From Clarkia xantiana subsp. parviflora (lineage: Eukaryota > Streptophyta > Magnoliopsida > Myrtales > Onagraceae), in assembly GCA_036873135.1 (NCBI GenBank), contig JAPTYO010000009.1, positions 42,672,756 to 42,736,755 of the forward strand: DNA of 64,000 nt, given 5' to 3'. The notes under the pieces were generated by a model. It was not told the DNA's origin. It made no database searches and saw only the letters and a list, made by a program, of their open reading frames with translations. This document shows positions 53,083-64,000 of the stretch, piece after piece (within the stretch, counting starts at the first letter, position 1; each line of letters begins with the position of its first letter). Both the position numbers and the translations under genes were made by a program.

Positions 53083-53976
53083 TGTTGGATCAAGAATAAA
53101 CATGACATCGCAGCTTATAAAGTCGAGCACATTTTAAATATAAGTCGGTTAGGTTGTCCGGACGGTTTCTTTGAGTTCACGCTTGCAGCTGATCTGAGAT
53201 AGTTGCTGTCGGGTTATAAATAAACCCGACTATGTATGTATGTTCTTGGTCTATGGTGATTTCCTACAGGTGACAGGTCGAGTACGCTTTCAGGGCGAGG
53301 AGAAGAAATCGACGACTTTTCTTGCTTATTCCAACCATTTGGAGATAAAAGGTCGACTACCAATCATAAAGAAGTCGACTTCAAAAGAATGACTGGTCGA
53401 CTATGGAGACTTAGAGAATCTTCCAGAGGACAGGTGGCGACCTGCTTCCCACCGTCTCCAAGGGAAAACCTTCCCTCGAAGTAAAGACAGGTGGCTACCT
53501 GCTTCCCACCGTCACCAAGGGAAAACCTTCCCTCGAAGTAAAGATAGGTGGCGACCTGCTTGTCACCTGCTTAAAAGGAAAACCTTCCTCCGAAGTAAAC
53601 ATGAGGTGGCGACCTGCTTATCACCAGCTGACTGACAAGCGCTTCTATAAGCCAATCACAAAGGGCTGATTGCCGCCCCTAGGCAACCAATCAGAGGCCA
53701 GTAGCCGCCTCTACAAAGTCGGTAACTCTTCCCTATAAATAGGGACCTATCTTATTCAATTAAGATCAATCTGCTCTGAATACCTATATATTACACTCTC
53801 AAATACATTACTAACTTAAGCTTCGGAGTGGAATCAGGGGCCATCCCCACCCCTTTTTAGGTGCTTGACCTTAAAAGTCTCCCGGAGAAAATCACGTCCT
53901 CGAGAGAGCTACGTCCAAGGCGAAGCCTAGAAGTCCATTCCGTGAAGTTCGAGGCCACGTCATTCTGATCCCAGCA
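53083..53976 (+). repeat. 3' LTR of element D (894 bp)
   Basis: Starts TGTTGGATCA after a TTCAGGGGCAAG tract. TATA box at 53734-53740. One 57 bp U3 unit fewer than the 5' LTR. Followed by GCTGC. Confidence 0.95.
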
Positions 53977-55074
53977 GCTGCTGTCTGTACCAATCCTCCT
54001 ATGGTACGTTCAGAGAAATAATGACGAAAGTTATATATTCTCATCAAATTCCGGATCCTCGAGAGTAATTCAAATACTCCTTTTTTGAATTACAGGACCG
54101 AGAAGAGGAATGAGCGTAAAGATGGAGATGATACCCCAAATAAATAATGACTAGTTGTCAAAATCGTCCCTGATTGCTTAAACCTTTTTCTATTTCATTC
54201 CGTAATAAATACTCTTGAATAAAAAGATTTCCTCGTGAATGATGGGAACTTTTTATTCTGAGCGTGTAGTGAATGCTTGAATTGAGTATAAAATTATTCA
54301 TTTATTTCATTTTAAGCCGCTTGATCTTATAGTTGCTAACCAGTATATTGCTAATATGAGTGCGATGATTAGTAATCCTTATTTGTTAGAACTCCATTAT
54401 TAAAATTGTAATGATGAACATGTACGAAACCGATTTAAACAAAAATTGAATTTTGAAAACGAAACGATTTCACCATGGGTTAAACCTGTTGATGCGAGCG
54501 TGCGCTGCGCGCGTGTTCCTCGAAAGAGGGAACACATCGATTCGAAGTAAAAAAATCAATGTAAAGTGTGTTCTTGATTTAATGCTTGAAGTAAAATTTT
54601 CATTTGCATGAACACCCATTAAAGGGTTTTACTCATAAAAAATTCTCGAAGAGAATTTTTACGAGCATTAGGTGAAAACCTAATGCACGATCCATGGTGG
54701 ATAACACCTTGGGGTATGAATAAAAAATGAAAAGGAACGTTCGTTAAACGACGCCTCCCACTATTTTCCTCTAACGATAAAAGATTGGCGAAGCATTAAA
54801 ACGACACGCACTTCATAAACAAGGTCAGTACCATGATATCGCAAGTTCAACTTATAACCTCCCTTTCTTAAGAAAGTTATGGTTAACTGCAAATCATCTG
54901 ATAAACCTAGTTAATGTACTAATCGGTTACGCGACACCATATGAGCTATTGGTAATGAATGGGATCTTACCAGAATTGTGACATTTATGTTGCAAATATA
55001 ACACACACATAGTAACGATGGAATGCTGAAAAACATCTCCATACACGTGTGAAATAGCTTGGAAGTTTGGTGAC
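53977..55074 (+). pseudogene. Remnant of copia E between gag and the reverse transcriptase region
   Basis: Starts with the rest of the zinc knuckle. Most is unreadable. Near 54940-54990 the phrase TPYELL followed by NGILPE resembles the end of a copia integrase. Protease and the integrase core are not found, so a large deletion or unrelated sequence is likely here. Confidence 0.45.
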
Positions 55075-57134
55075 GTGGTCGAACATAAGTCGTTACAATA
55101 CTTGAGGCTGTCTTTCTATAGCTTAAACATCAAAACAAACGAAGTCTTGATTGAACTAGAGGATGATGATGATCAGGTTCCACTTGCTTCGAGTGGGAGA
55201 TTTGAGGTAGCAACGCCAATGAATGATATGGTAAATGAAGATGAGGACATTTTCATTATAAATCCAGTTGGAGGAGTCAATCCAATCACCCAGATCACTG
55301 TTGCTGCAGGTGCGAATCAAGTCGGACCTGATGATAGAGTTACTGAACCGATGGATGAGAATCAAATTTTACCTCAACTACCTACTGAACCCAGTGGGAG
55401 TGGAACGACCAACTCGGTTCCCGGTCATCGTAACCATGGAATTAATCTCGGGTGTGGAAATCCGAGATCGTGAGGTCGTCCAAGAAAAGTTGTTGGTGAA
55501 AGTTCAAGTAGCGCTCTTGTTCCCAGTGGGTGTATTGCACCGATAATGAACATTATTCCTAGTGGGAGCGGCGTTCAAGTTCAAGATGGGACTAACGAGC
55601 GTAGACGCATTCTCAGGCACCGAACTTCTCCTAAGAAGTATCTCATCGAGAGAGGTGAATTTTTCACCCTCACTTCGGTTGATGAACCGGTAACGGTTAA
55701 ACAAGCTATGGATGGACCTCAAGCAAAAGAATGGAGGAAAGAAATGTGGAGGAGATCGCCTCTATGAAAGCTAATTCTATATGGTCTTTAGTTGATTTGC
55801 CTGCTAACCACAGAGCAATAGGTGCCAAGTGGGTTCCGAAACTGAAACTCACTGCTGATGGAGCTGTTGAGCGATACAAAGCTCGACTCGTTGCGAAAGG
55901 ATATACCAAACTTCATGGAGTTGACTTTGATGAGACATACTCACTTACTGTGCGTTACACCACGGTATGGGCCATACTGACTTTGGTTTCCATCCTCGAT
56001 CTGAAGCTGCACCAAATGGATGTTAAGACTGCATTCCTCCACGGTAACCTGGAGGAAGAAATCTATATGGAGCAGCCGGAGGATTTCATTACTCCTGGCT
56101 ACGAACGTAAAGTTTGTAAACTCCAAAGATCTATTTACGGTCTTAAACAGTAATCCCGACAATGGTACCACAGATTCCAAGAGGAAATAGTTGAAAATGG
56201 ATTCGTGAATCTTCACGAGGATCCATGCGTGTACACGAAGAATTCCGAGTCTAAGTATGTCATCTTGACATTATATGTAGATGACATACAGATTGTCGCG
56301 AATGATGTGAGTTATATGAATGAATCAAAGTCCTAGCTGGCATATGTATTTGAGATGAAAGATATGGGAGAAGCCACGTACATCCTTGGCATTAAGATTG
56401 CTAGGGATCGGGTTGCTCGTAAACTATGTCTATCTCAAGAATTCTATATCAACAAGTTGTTGAAAAGGTTTCTACTACAGGATGCCAAACCCGTGGATAC
56501 GCCGGTTGTGTTCGGGTGCACGCTGTCGAAGCGTGATGGCCCAAAGAACCTGACTGAGTGTGAGCAGATGAAAAGTGCAGAATACGTAAGTACGATTGGC
56601 AGCTTAATGTATGCCATGCAATGCACTCGTCCAAACATCTGTTACGCTGTAGGCCTAGTAGCACGATTCCAATCAGATCCAGGCACTCAACATCTAAAGA
56701 TTGTGAAACGAATAATTCGATACCTGAAAGGTACTGCCGAATACGCTCTGTACTATGAGGGTGGAAAACTAGAATTGTTAGGATTCAGTGACGCCGACCA
56801 TGGTGGCGATCCGGATGATCATAAGCCCACCTCAGGAAGAGTATTCCTCCTTGCTAATGTCGTCATTTCATGGATGAGCAAGAAGCAATCATGTGTCGCG
56901 CTGTCAACGATGGAATCCGAATTTGTGGCCCTCTCTAAGAATGCACAAGAAGCATTATGGCTTAATAGGCTCTTAACTGCATTGCTTGGCGTTAAGGACG
57001 GGAGTAAACCTGTGAATGTATACTCTGACAGTCAAGCAGCAATTGCAGCAGTTAAGAACCCTAAGTACCATAGCAGGACGAAACACATTGATATAAAATA
57101 TAATATGCTAAGAATATGGTCGAGGACAAAGTAA
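55075..57134 (+). pseudogene. Reverse transcriptase and RNase H of copia element E
   Basis: Acidic spacer (55075-55473), then reverse transcriptase from about 55731 (ERYKARLVAKGY, MDVKTAFLHGNLEEEIYM), a stop at 56151-56153, LYVDD near 56270, another stop near 56334, then RNase H 56355-57134 (GSLMYAMQCTRPNI, YLKGTAEY, SDADHGGD, VALSTMESEF, SDSQAA, RTKHIDIKYN). The stops inside conserved motifs show that it is dead. Confidence 0.92.
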
Positions 57135-57583
57135 TCACATTAGAATACTTGTATACTGAAACCCTTTACGCAGAGATGTCTTCGAAAAGCCTGTTAAAAT
57201 GATGGGACTACGTAGGGTTTAAGTAGCTTGTATCGTGATTACAACTTTTAAAACTTTTATAAAAGAATTTAATTTGAGTGTATGATTCTTACGACATCAT
57301 AATTTTTGAAATTTCATCCAATTTTTACGATCGATAAACTAGTCGTAGGAGGGATAATCTCCAGAATAAAATAATGTCGAATGTGGGCCAAGCCTCTTCA
57401 CACAGGCTCGACCGTCTTGACGGAGAGAAGGATCTCCATTAGTTCAAGAATGGCTAAGAAACATGGTGGGAAACCTGGGTAAGAAGAATGTTCATTTGAT
57501 TTACGGAGTAACACGATATAATCTAAGTTTTGCAAATCGTCGTTACGAACCTCGTTCGTAATAAAACCACATTCAGGGCCAAA
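57135..57583 (+). other. 3' untranslated region of element E
   Basis: No gene. Includes GGAGGGATAATCTCC near 57350 and the tract CATTCAGGGCCAAA before the putative LTR start. Confidence 0.4.
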
Positions 57584-58907
57584 TGATGAATCTACGATAG
57601 CATATTACATTTCCCACTTCCTGACTAAACTCAGGTTATGCTATCGACGCGTGCTTCATATTGCGCATGCCATGTTCGACCACGGGGTTAGGCTCGGTTG
57701 TGCTAGATAGAATCCACGAGATTCAGTTGTGCACAAACTTTGTCACCTTGAGCGTGTGGCTGATCCCGGATGCTATATGAAGAAGCATCTAAAGTATCCT
57801 CACGGACTCAGAACTCATACCTAAGGTCAGGCTCATGTTCGCTTCCCGGCGTACGAACGCAATGTTGAACAAAAAGGCCAAGTGACCATGTCTTTGGAAA
57901 CCGGTTGGGTTTGACTTAAGTGTATGAACGATGTGGATGGTCAAGTGCACCTGTAATTCTCCGACTCTTGTATTCACTAGGTGGCCACCAACATGACATT
58001 AGTTGAAAAGTTGTGAATCCTTGTACGGATTCCCTAAAGGAGTATTCCTATGTGGAAACTGGGCGACTGGAGAATGATAGTCTAGGATACAACGCGACAT
58101 TTTATTTTTTAACAGGTTGATTAGACATGGGGAATCAACGCTACAACACTCCTAACAGATGAGTAGCATGATGCCCGTCGTGTCCGCCGGTCGCACGGTG
58201 AACCTCGTATGAACTATTCGGAGCAGGGATTGGATCGAAGACCAAATGCAGATGTGCTAGAGAACAACTTTTAATAAGTACCCTCCCATTCCGGGGAGTG
58301 GTAGCTGTAAGCATTTTGACTATGGACCGCAGTAATTGGGAGCCCATTAATTAAGTCCATAAACCTAAGAAATTAGGTAATGTCATATTAGAGATTTTGG
58401 GCTAGGCCTAAAATGCCAATTGACATGGGAGACCCAAAATTGGGCCTCCCTAATAGCATTGCCGGCCGACTTTACTAGGAGGGGTAAAGTGGACTTTTGT
58501 CCACTTTACTCCTCTTATAAATAGGAAGCCCTAGGAGGGTTTCATAACACTAGTGCTATTCCTCTCTTCCTAAGTGGTGAGATTAAGAGAAAACCCCCCT
58601 CTAATAATACCCTAGTTCGGCCGAATATTAGGAACACCAAGGAGGTTCCAAATTTCGTCGAGCAATTTACTCCAAGAGATCCATCCCGAGAAGAATCGAC
58701 CGAGGCTTTACTGTGAGGCATAATCCCCGTAGGGCTTCTCTAACAGGAATCTCTTCCGGAACCTTCCGACGGATCGAGAAATCCCCTCAACGGTCCTGGG
58801 CTACAGGAAACAATATAGGTATGTGCACCTTATGCCGCTGCGTATTAGTTACCATGCACGTATCTAGGGTTTTGTTTATGTAGTATTAATCCCCTAAATC
58901 CTACAGA
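57584..58907 (+). repeat. 3' LTR of element E (about 1.3 kb)
   Basis: The right end (CTAAATCCTACA) is fixed by the match with 25024-25046. TATA box TATAAAT at 58516-58522. The left end at TGATGAATCT is the likeliest start but cannot be checked, because the 5' copy lies outside the window. Confidence 0.65.
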
Positions 58908-59546
58908 ATGATGTGAGCAGCCCTGGGCGAATAAGAGTTGAAGAGGGACGAATAAATATAGAGCAGAAAATCCACGACAATCTCCAAGACTTATGTTATT
59001 TATACTTCATTGTCTTTAGTTTGTTGATTTTTTCAACAATTACTAAGTTGAACTTATGTAATGGGCGTTTAGACTATGGTTTATAATTTGGGTTTGTTTA
59101 ATTAGGTCATTTAAGGGTCTAATGAGCTGAAAAATACCAAGATTCATTAAATTAAGTCCATCAGGGTTTCTCTTAGTCAATTATGGGTGTTATTAGGCTT
59201 AATTTGAAGTCTTTATATAGCAACCTTAAGTGTTGGCCGGATTTAATCAAGTTTTAATTCAATTTTTGTGAAGATAATTTTCTTCTCCTTATGAAGTTAT
59301 CAAGGCTTCCTAGTGGTGTTCAACCCCGACTTATATAACGGATCTCCATCCCTGTTTGTGGCGTCTTCGTCATACCCCCTAAAACTGTATTGGAAACCAT
59401 CTGCGACATCGATTCGATTGAATTCCATCAACCCGAAGAAAGAATCACATTAGCTTGGCTGTTTGACATTCATAGTTTTACATGTTCTCCCGTTCCCATG
59501 GAAGACCTCCTAGTTTAGAAATACTTAATTAGGTGGGGAATTTGGC
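58908..59546 (+). other. Unclassified remnant, possibly an old gypsy LTR
   Basis: AT-rich; a TATATA near 59213 is followed by a leader-like stretch ending GACTTATATAACGGATCTCC. The style recalls a plant gypsy LTR, but no second copy, primer site or coding part is visible. Confidence 0.25.
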
Positions 59547-60025
59547 TTGAATGGATCGCTTTCATATTCCGGGACAAAAAACCCGAATGTTGGTTCAGTC
59601 CTAGAACTTGTTAATAGTATTTGTACTGATAATTTTAATGCATTTGTCCATGTTCCAGGGACACTAGGCCTCGCCAACAGAGGGGGAGCCTTGATTCGTA
59701 GGGCGAATAACCCGTCACACATTAGGCCCACAATTATGTGTGATGGGACAGTCCGGGGCCAATATAATATTATCTATGTCGCCGGAATTTTACTAAATAT
59801 TTCAGGGAAATCTTGGCGGTTTCGCATACTTCGGCTTGTAGTGATGATCCCCTATTAGGAGAAGGATTAGCTTGTAGAGTAGGATTGCTTTTAGAGAGGT
59901 TATCCAGGCAGGATTCACACACCCTACTCACGGACTCGGCCGTTCTGCTAATCAGATCAAATCCACCTCGTCAGGCTACAACCCGTTCTTGTTCGAAATT
60001 ATTCAGGTTATCAGATTTCTTTTGA
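59547..60025 (+). pseudogene. RNase H (RVT_3)-like remnant
   Basis: Two overlapping frames together resemble the plant RNase H-like family often found in non-LTR elements and single-domain genes: CDGTVRG and AGILLNISGKSWRF (near 59740-59820), then GEGLACRVGLLLERL and LLTDSAVLLIRSN (near 59860-59960) in a second frame. A frameshift near 59820-59850 and the lack of a clear start mark it as broken. This is pattern recognition only. Confidence 0.4.
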
Positions 60026-60123
60026 ATGCTTTCCCTACCTCTGTTTTAGGGGTACTTAGACTGTTTGTTCTCTTAGCGCATAATGTTGTTTCCTTTGTGG
60101 CAATAACTAATGTAATTGGAAGT

Positions 60124-60182
60124 TCGTTTGCCCCCAATCTCCTTCGTTTGCCCCCAATCTCCTTCGTTTGCCCCCAATCTCC
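60124..60182 (+). repeat. Triplicated 20 bp sequence
   Basis: TTCGTTTGCCCCCAATCTCC three times in a row, without mismatch except at the first base or two. Confidence 0.9.
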
Positions 60183-60924
60183 CACTCTTTAAGAAGATGC
60201 GTCCCGAATTTGGACTTGAGAATCTAATTTTGCCTTCATGTGGAAAGGGAAATATGCAATCCTTGTAAGTTGTGGCGGCCAATTTCCAGGGTCAAAACAA
60301 AATTCGAATTAATGATCAATACATCCTAATAAGTTTAATCTATTAGAAACATACACTAGGAACATAACTTCATGAACTTCCGCATGTAGTAATGACGGAA
60401 AAATACTTTTTTTGGTCACCAGTAGTTCATATTCGTTCAAACATTCTAATATACAGAATGTGTCGTCTTCAAGGAAATTCAGCCATTTGTGCTCCTATAA
60501 CATTAAATCTTCTCATGTATTCAGTTGCACACTTAATGTCGTACTAACCACTAAGGCATGCTTGGTATTTTCAATGACATCTTCAATAGTGTCAGTTAGA
60601 TATCTGTCCAATTCGGGTTCGTATTTACATTTCGGGCCTCGCAAAATACTCCAAAACCCGTAAAAGAACTATTTCGCGGACAACCAAGTCTAAAACGGTC
60701 CGGAATACGCGCAGTACCCGGACCGGAGGACTTCCGGATTGCCCTAAGGCGATCTGGACTCGGCCCAGATTGCTAAAAAAATCCGGGTAGGTCCGAATTA
60801 CCGATTTTCTTCGTACGCTCATCCCGGTTATTTTGCCAAGTGCGAGAAGTCGGTGCATGCATAGTCCACCTTGGTGACGGTATACGTCTTCCTTCATACC
60901 GACATCAAGCCGTTTGAAATTGGG
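60183..60924 (+). other. Probable U3 of element I and its flank
   Basis: No gene. By analogy with other Tat LTRs (700-950 bp) the left LTR border should fall in this stretch, but with no second LTR in the window I cannot place it. Confidence 0.35.
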
Positions 60925-61265
60925 CATGATCCTTAGGATCCCTATAAATAGGGGCCTAGGTCTCCCATTCTTGACAACTCCCTCATTTTAGACTTTGGAT
61001 GCTCTGACTTCTCTCTAAAAGGCTTTCTCTTTCTAGAAATTCTGACTTGAGCGTCGGAGAGGGCCCACCAGCATTCCCCCCTCTCCCACGCTGGTTACCG
61101 CCCCTCATGCAAGATCCGAAGTTCGATAGTTCGAGGTCGAGGACTGGAAGATTAGTTCAAGGATTGTGTTTCAAGGATCGCGGCGTTCCCATCCTTATAC
61201 ACACATCCCGAGCCCGTTCGTGAAAAAAGAAGCCCGAAGCTACCCAAGTGGAAGAAGACATAACA
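60925..61265 (+). repeat. 3' part of the 5' LTR of element I
   Basis: TATA box TATAAAT at 60943-60949, then GCGTCGGAGAGGGCCCACC as in the other Tat LTRs, ending CATAACA at 61265. Confidence 0.75.
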
Positions 61266-61267
61266 TT

Positions 61268-61283
61268 TTGCGCCGTCTGAAGT
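61268..61283 (+). promoter_or_regulatory. Primer binding site of element I, mutated
   Basis: TTGCGCCGTCTGAAGT against TGGCGCCGTCTGTGGG in B and D. The position right after the LTR end supports the call. Confidence 0.65.
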
Positions 61284-61317
61284 GATTCGAACAAAAAGCC
61301 GTGTCGTACTTCAAGCC

Positions 61318-64000
61318 ATGATAGGAAGACGACCAAAGAAGGCGGGTGGAAGCAAGCCGAAGCCGACAAAACGCCAACCAGGACGTTCTCACGTTCCAGA
61401 TACAGGATCCACAGCTTCAACCGTACCATTCACAAGTGTACTTTCCGCACAGTATGACTGTGAAGTTCAGAATGCGTACAATGCATTCTTTACGGAGAAG
61501 ATGGCAAATGTGCACGTGATCCACGGAGGTTTTGGAGCCGGAGGAGAAACGTCACATGAACGAGAAATATACGCTTCCCGCACAAAGCGCATATGCCAGG
61601 ATACTGACATGAAGGACACTCTCATGATAGATGCCGACGAAGAGGGTGATCGCACGAAAGACGTCATTGGCTTTTCATCAAAAGACAAAGACAACATTGT
61701 GAACCCGCACACCGACACGTTGCTGATAACTATGACAATTGATGGCATGGACGTTAAGCGCATTGTGGTAGATGGTGGAAGTTCGCCCAACATCATTACA
61801 AAGGCTATCATTTTAGCCCTGGGGAGAAAGAGGCATGTCAAAAGAATGGACTCACCCTTGGTGGGATTCATGGGAGATGTAAGCTACCCGCTAGGATTCA
61901 TAACTCTGCCAGTCATCATGGGAGAGTGAGAGCAACAGCTCCAAATAGACGTACCATTCATGATCGTAGAAATGCTTGACGCATATAACGGAATCTTGGG
62001 ATACAAAACCATGAACAAATGGGGTATGATAGCATCAACATCACACCAAAAAGTCAAGTTTCTAACAAAGGCAGGAGTTGGTGAAGTAAAGGGAGATCAG
62101 CAGCTGTCAAAAGACTGCTACAAGGTTGCACTCCAACATAGTGACAAGACAAATAATGGCGGAATTCCCATCATTGATGAAGACCCGAGGATGGATCATG
62201 CACGTCCTGCTCTTGTTGAAGCATTGCAAGATGTCAAGATCGATGAGCCAGAAAGGATGGTTCGAGTGGGGGCATCACTGTCAGAAGATGAAGTGATAGA
62301 AATCAAGGCACTTCTAGTAGAGTATAAGGAGCTGTTCGCATGGTTACCAAACGATATGCCAGGAATAAGCCCAAACATAATTTCTCACAAGCTCAACATC
62401 AAACCAGGATCCAGACCTATAACACAAAAACTACGTCCACTGGGGGGAGACAAAAAGCTCGCAATACGAGAAGAAGTGGGCAAATTGCTGAACGTGGGTT
62501 TTATTGAAGAGTCGCAATACCAAACATGGGTTGCGAATCCATTTTTGGTACCTAAACCTAACGGAAAGATAAGAATGTGCATCGATTACAGAGACCTCAA
62601 CAACGCATGTCCAAAGGATTCATATCCACTACCAAGGATCGACCAACTAGTAGATGCCACCGCAGGACACGAGCAAATGTCAGTAATGGATGCGTATTCA
62701 GGATACAACCAAATTCCAATGGCGGAACAAGACGCACTCACACTGCGTTCTATGCAGTCAGCGAGATCTACAATTACAAGGTCATGCCATTTGGACTAAT
62801 TAACGCCGGAGCAACATACCAGCGTATGGTCAACAAATTCTTTGGAGATATGATCGGCAAAGTCATGGAAGCATACGTAGATGACATGGTCGTGAAGTCG
62901 ACAAAAAGGCGTAACCATGCTGATGACCTCCGCCAGGTGTTTAAAAGAAAGTGAGAATTCCAAGTCATATTAAATCCAACAAAATGTGCCTTTGGCGTGC
63001 AATCAGGAAAAGTTCTTGGCTTCATGGTTAGCGAAAGAGGGATCGAAGCAAACCCGGAAAAAGTAAAGGCGATAGAAGAAATGGAGTCCCCCAAAAAGCA
63101 CAAAGAAGTCCAACAACTAAATGGACGTTTAGCAGCTCTTAACAGGTTCCTCGCAAGAATAGAAGACAAAGCTCTGCCATTCTTCCAAGTACTTCGTGCA
63201 AACAAGAAGTTCGAGTGGACACCATTATGTGATGAAGCATTCCAACAATTGAAGCAGCATTTGCGAACGCTCCCAACGTTAGCAAAACTAATCCAAGGCG
63301 AGCCGCTCTACCTGTACATATACGTAAGCAACACTGCGGTCAGCTCGGTACTCGTCAAGCAAAAAGGGACTACACAGCTTCCAGTGTACTACGTGAGCAA
63401 GATCCTGGCAAAGTACGAAGTGAATTATATGCCAATCGAGAAGTACCTGTATGCTCTCATAGTGGCGGCAAGGAAATTGAGACCATACTTCCATGCACAC
63501 GAGATAACAGTCCTAACGGACCAACCCTTGAAGCACATCCTGTCAAAGCCAAACATGTCAGGAAAATTAACAAAGTAGTCAATCGAGCTAAGTGAATTCC
63601 GCATTCACTTTGCACCACGAACAACAATCAAGGGACAAGCATTGGCAGACTTTATCGCGGAATTCACAGGGATAACCCCGGAAATTGAAATTCAAGACGG
63701 GGCACAACAAAGTGAAGAACACACTGAGGTATGGCAAATGTACACTGATGGTTCCTCAAATGTTGAAGGATCAGGAGCTGGATTCCTCACAATTCCGCCT
63801 GATGGGTCGGAACCGTTGAAGTATGCTCTAAGCCTAACATTCAGAGAAACAAATAACGAGGCAGAATACGAAGCCTTGATAACAGGCTTAAGGATTGCAA
63901 AAGGCCTCGGAATCAAACACTTAAGAGTCAAGTGCGACTCACATCTAGTTGTCAATCAAGTCAAAGGCGAGTACGTGGCTAAGTCAGAGAACATGCAGAA
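61318..64000 (+). pseudogene. Gag-less pol of Tat element I (runs off the window)
   Basis: Starts with a short basic stretch (about 50 codons) and goes almost directly to VHVIHGGFGAGG near 61510; the Gag core and zinc box are absent. Protease has VDGGSSPN near 61770. Reverse transcriptase runs from about 62400, with YVDD near 62875. The first RNase H (about 63300-63660) and the archaeal-like RNase H (TDGSSN, from about 63740) follow to the window end. Breaks: TGA at 61927-61929, a frameshift near 62740, TGA at 62952-62954 and TAG at 63576-63578. A dead copy, more diverged from A and B than they are from each other. Confidence 0.9.

Larger units (their letters stand above)
28046..53976 (+). 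mobile_element. Element D: Tat-type Ty3/gypsy element, inserted in E and carrying C, B and a MITE
   Basis: Bounded by the duplication GCTGC (28041-28045 and 53977-53981). LTRs are 951 and 894 bp, starting TGTTGGATCA and ending CCAACA or CCAGCA. Internal parts are gag-pol in two blocks (29032-33026 and 49428-50508) and a 2.3 kb tandem array. No aORF is present. Without its insertions D is about 8.9 kb. Confidence 0.95.
25024..58907 (+). mobile_element. Element E: decayed Ty1/copia element, host of D and H
   Basis: Parts: the last 23 bp of the 5' LTR (25024-25046), a primer site for initiator tRNA-Met, a long leader, gag (about 27190-28040), element D, an integrase remnant, reverse transcriptase and RNase H (55731-57134) and the 3' LTR (about 57584-58907). 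Both LTR ends read TATTAATCC, C/A, CTAAATCCTACA. The order integrase before reverse transcriptase shows copia. Many stops and missing parts indicate great age. Confidence 0.8.

Overview
The window is plant nuclear DNA made almost entirely of nested LTR retrotransposons. I see no host gene, tRNA, rRNA, CRISPR array or bacterial signal. The evidence for a flowering plant is Ty3/gypsy elements of the Tat type (a second, archaeal-like RNase H between RNase H and integrase, and an extra gene antisense to gag-pol), plant Ty1/copia elements, a Mutator-type foldback MITE, and GT-AG introns in the antisense genes. I cannot name the species. Letters A to I below are my own labels.

Layout. Element G (1-9476, left end outside the window) is a Tat derivative without reverse transcriptase or integrase. 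It has a 1,082-codon gag-protease-gag frame, a tandem array, an intron-containing gene on the opposite strand (aORF) and a 3' LTR. G sits in the tandem array of another Tat element, H (9477-25023). H also carries element A (11637-22555), whose gag-pol frame is intact. The 3' LTR of H ends inside the last 23 bp of the 5' LTR of a decayed copia element, E (25024-58907).

E is entered again in its Gag zinc knuckle by Tat element D (28046-53976, duplication GCTGC). D is entered in its integrase by copia element C (33032-49422, duplication TAGAT). C is entered in its RNase H by Tat element B (33384-44481, duplication GGCAC). That is four nested levels (E, D, C, B), three of them closed by exact target-site duplications. 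D also holds a 607 bp Mutator-like foldback MITE (49674-50280, 9 bp duplication). To the right of E lie unclassified remnants (58908-60900), then a further Tat element, I (LTR end at 61265, pol to the window end), which lacks most of gag.

How the parts work together. In the Tat elements gag-pol and the aORF face each other, with a tandem array between them. In G, H, D, and more weakly A and B, the array units are built of short inverted repeats whose stems often stay paired when the sequence changes. The aORFs of A and B have their own TATA boxes and all aORFs seen have introns, so they are independent convergent transcription units. A keeps gag-pol but has a broken aORF; B has a broken gag-pol and a mostly open aORF; G has Gag-protease and an open aORF but no polymerase. 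This looks like a community of partly complementary elements.
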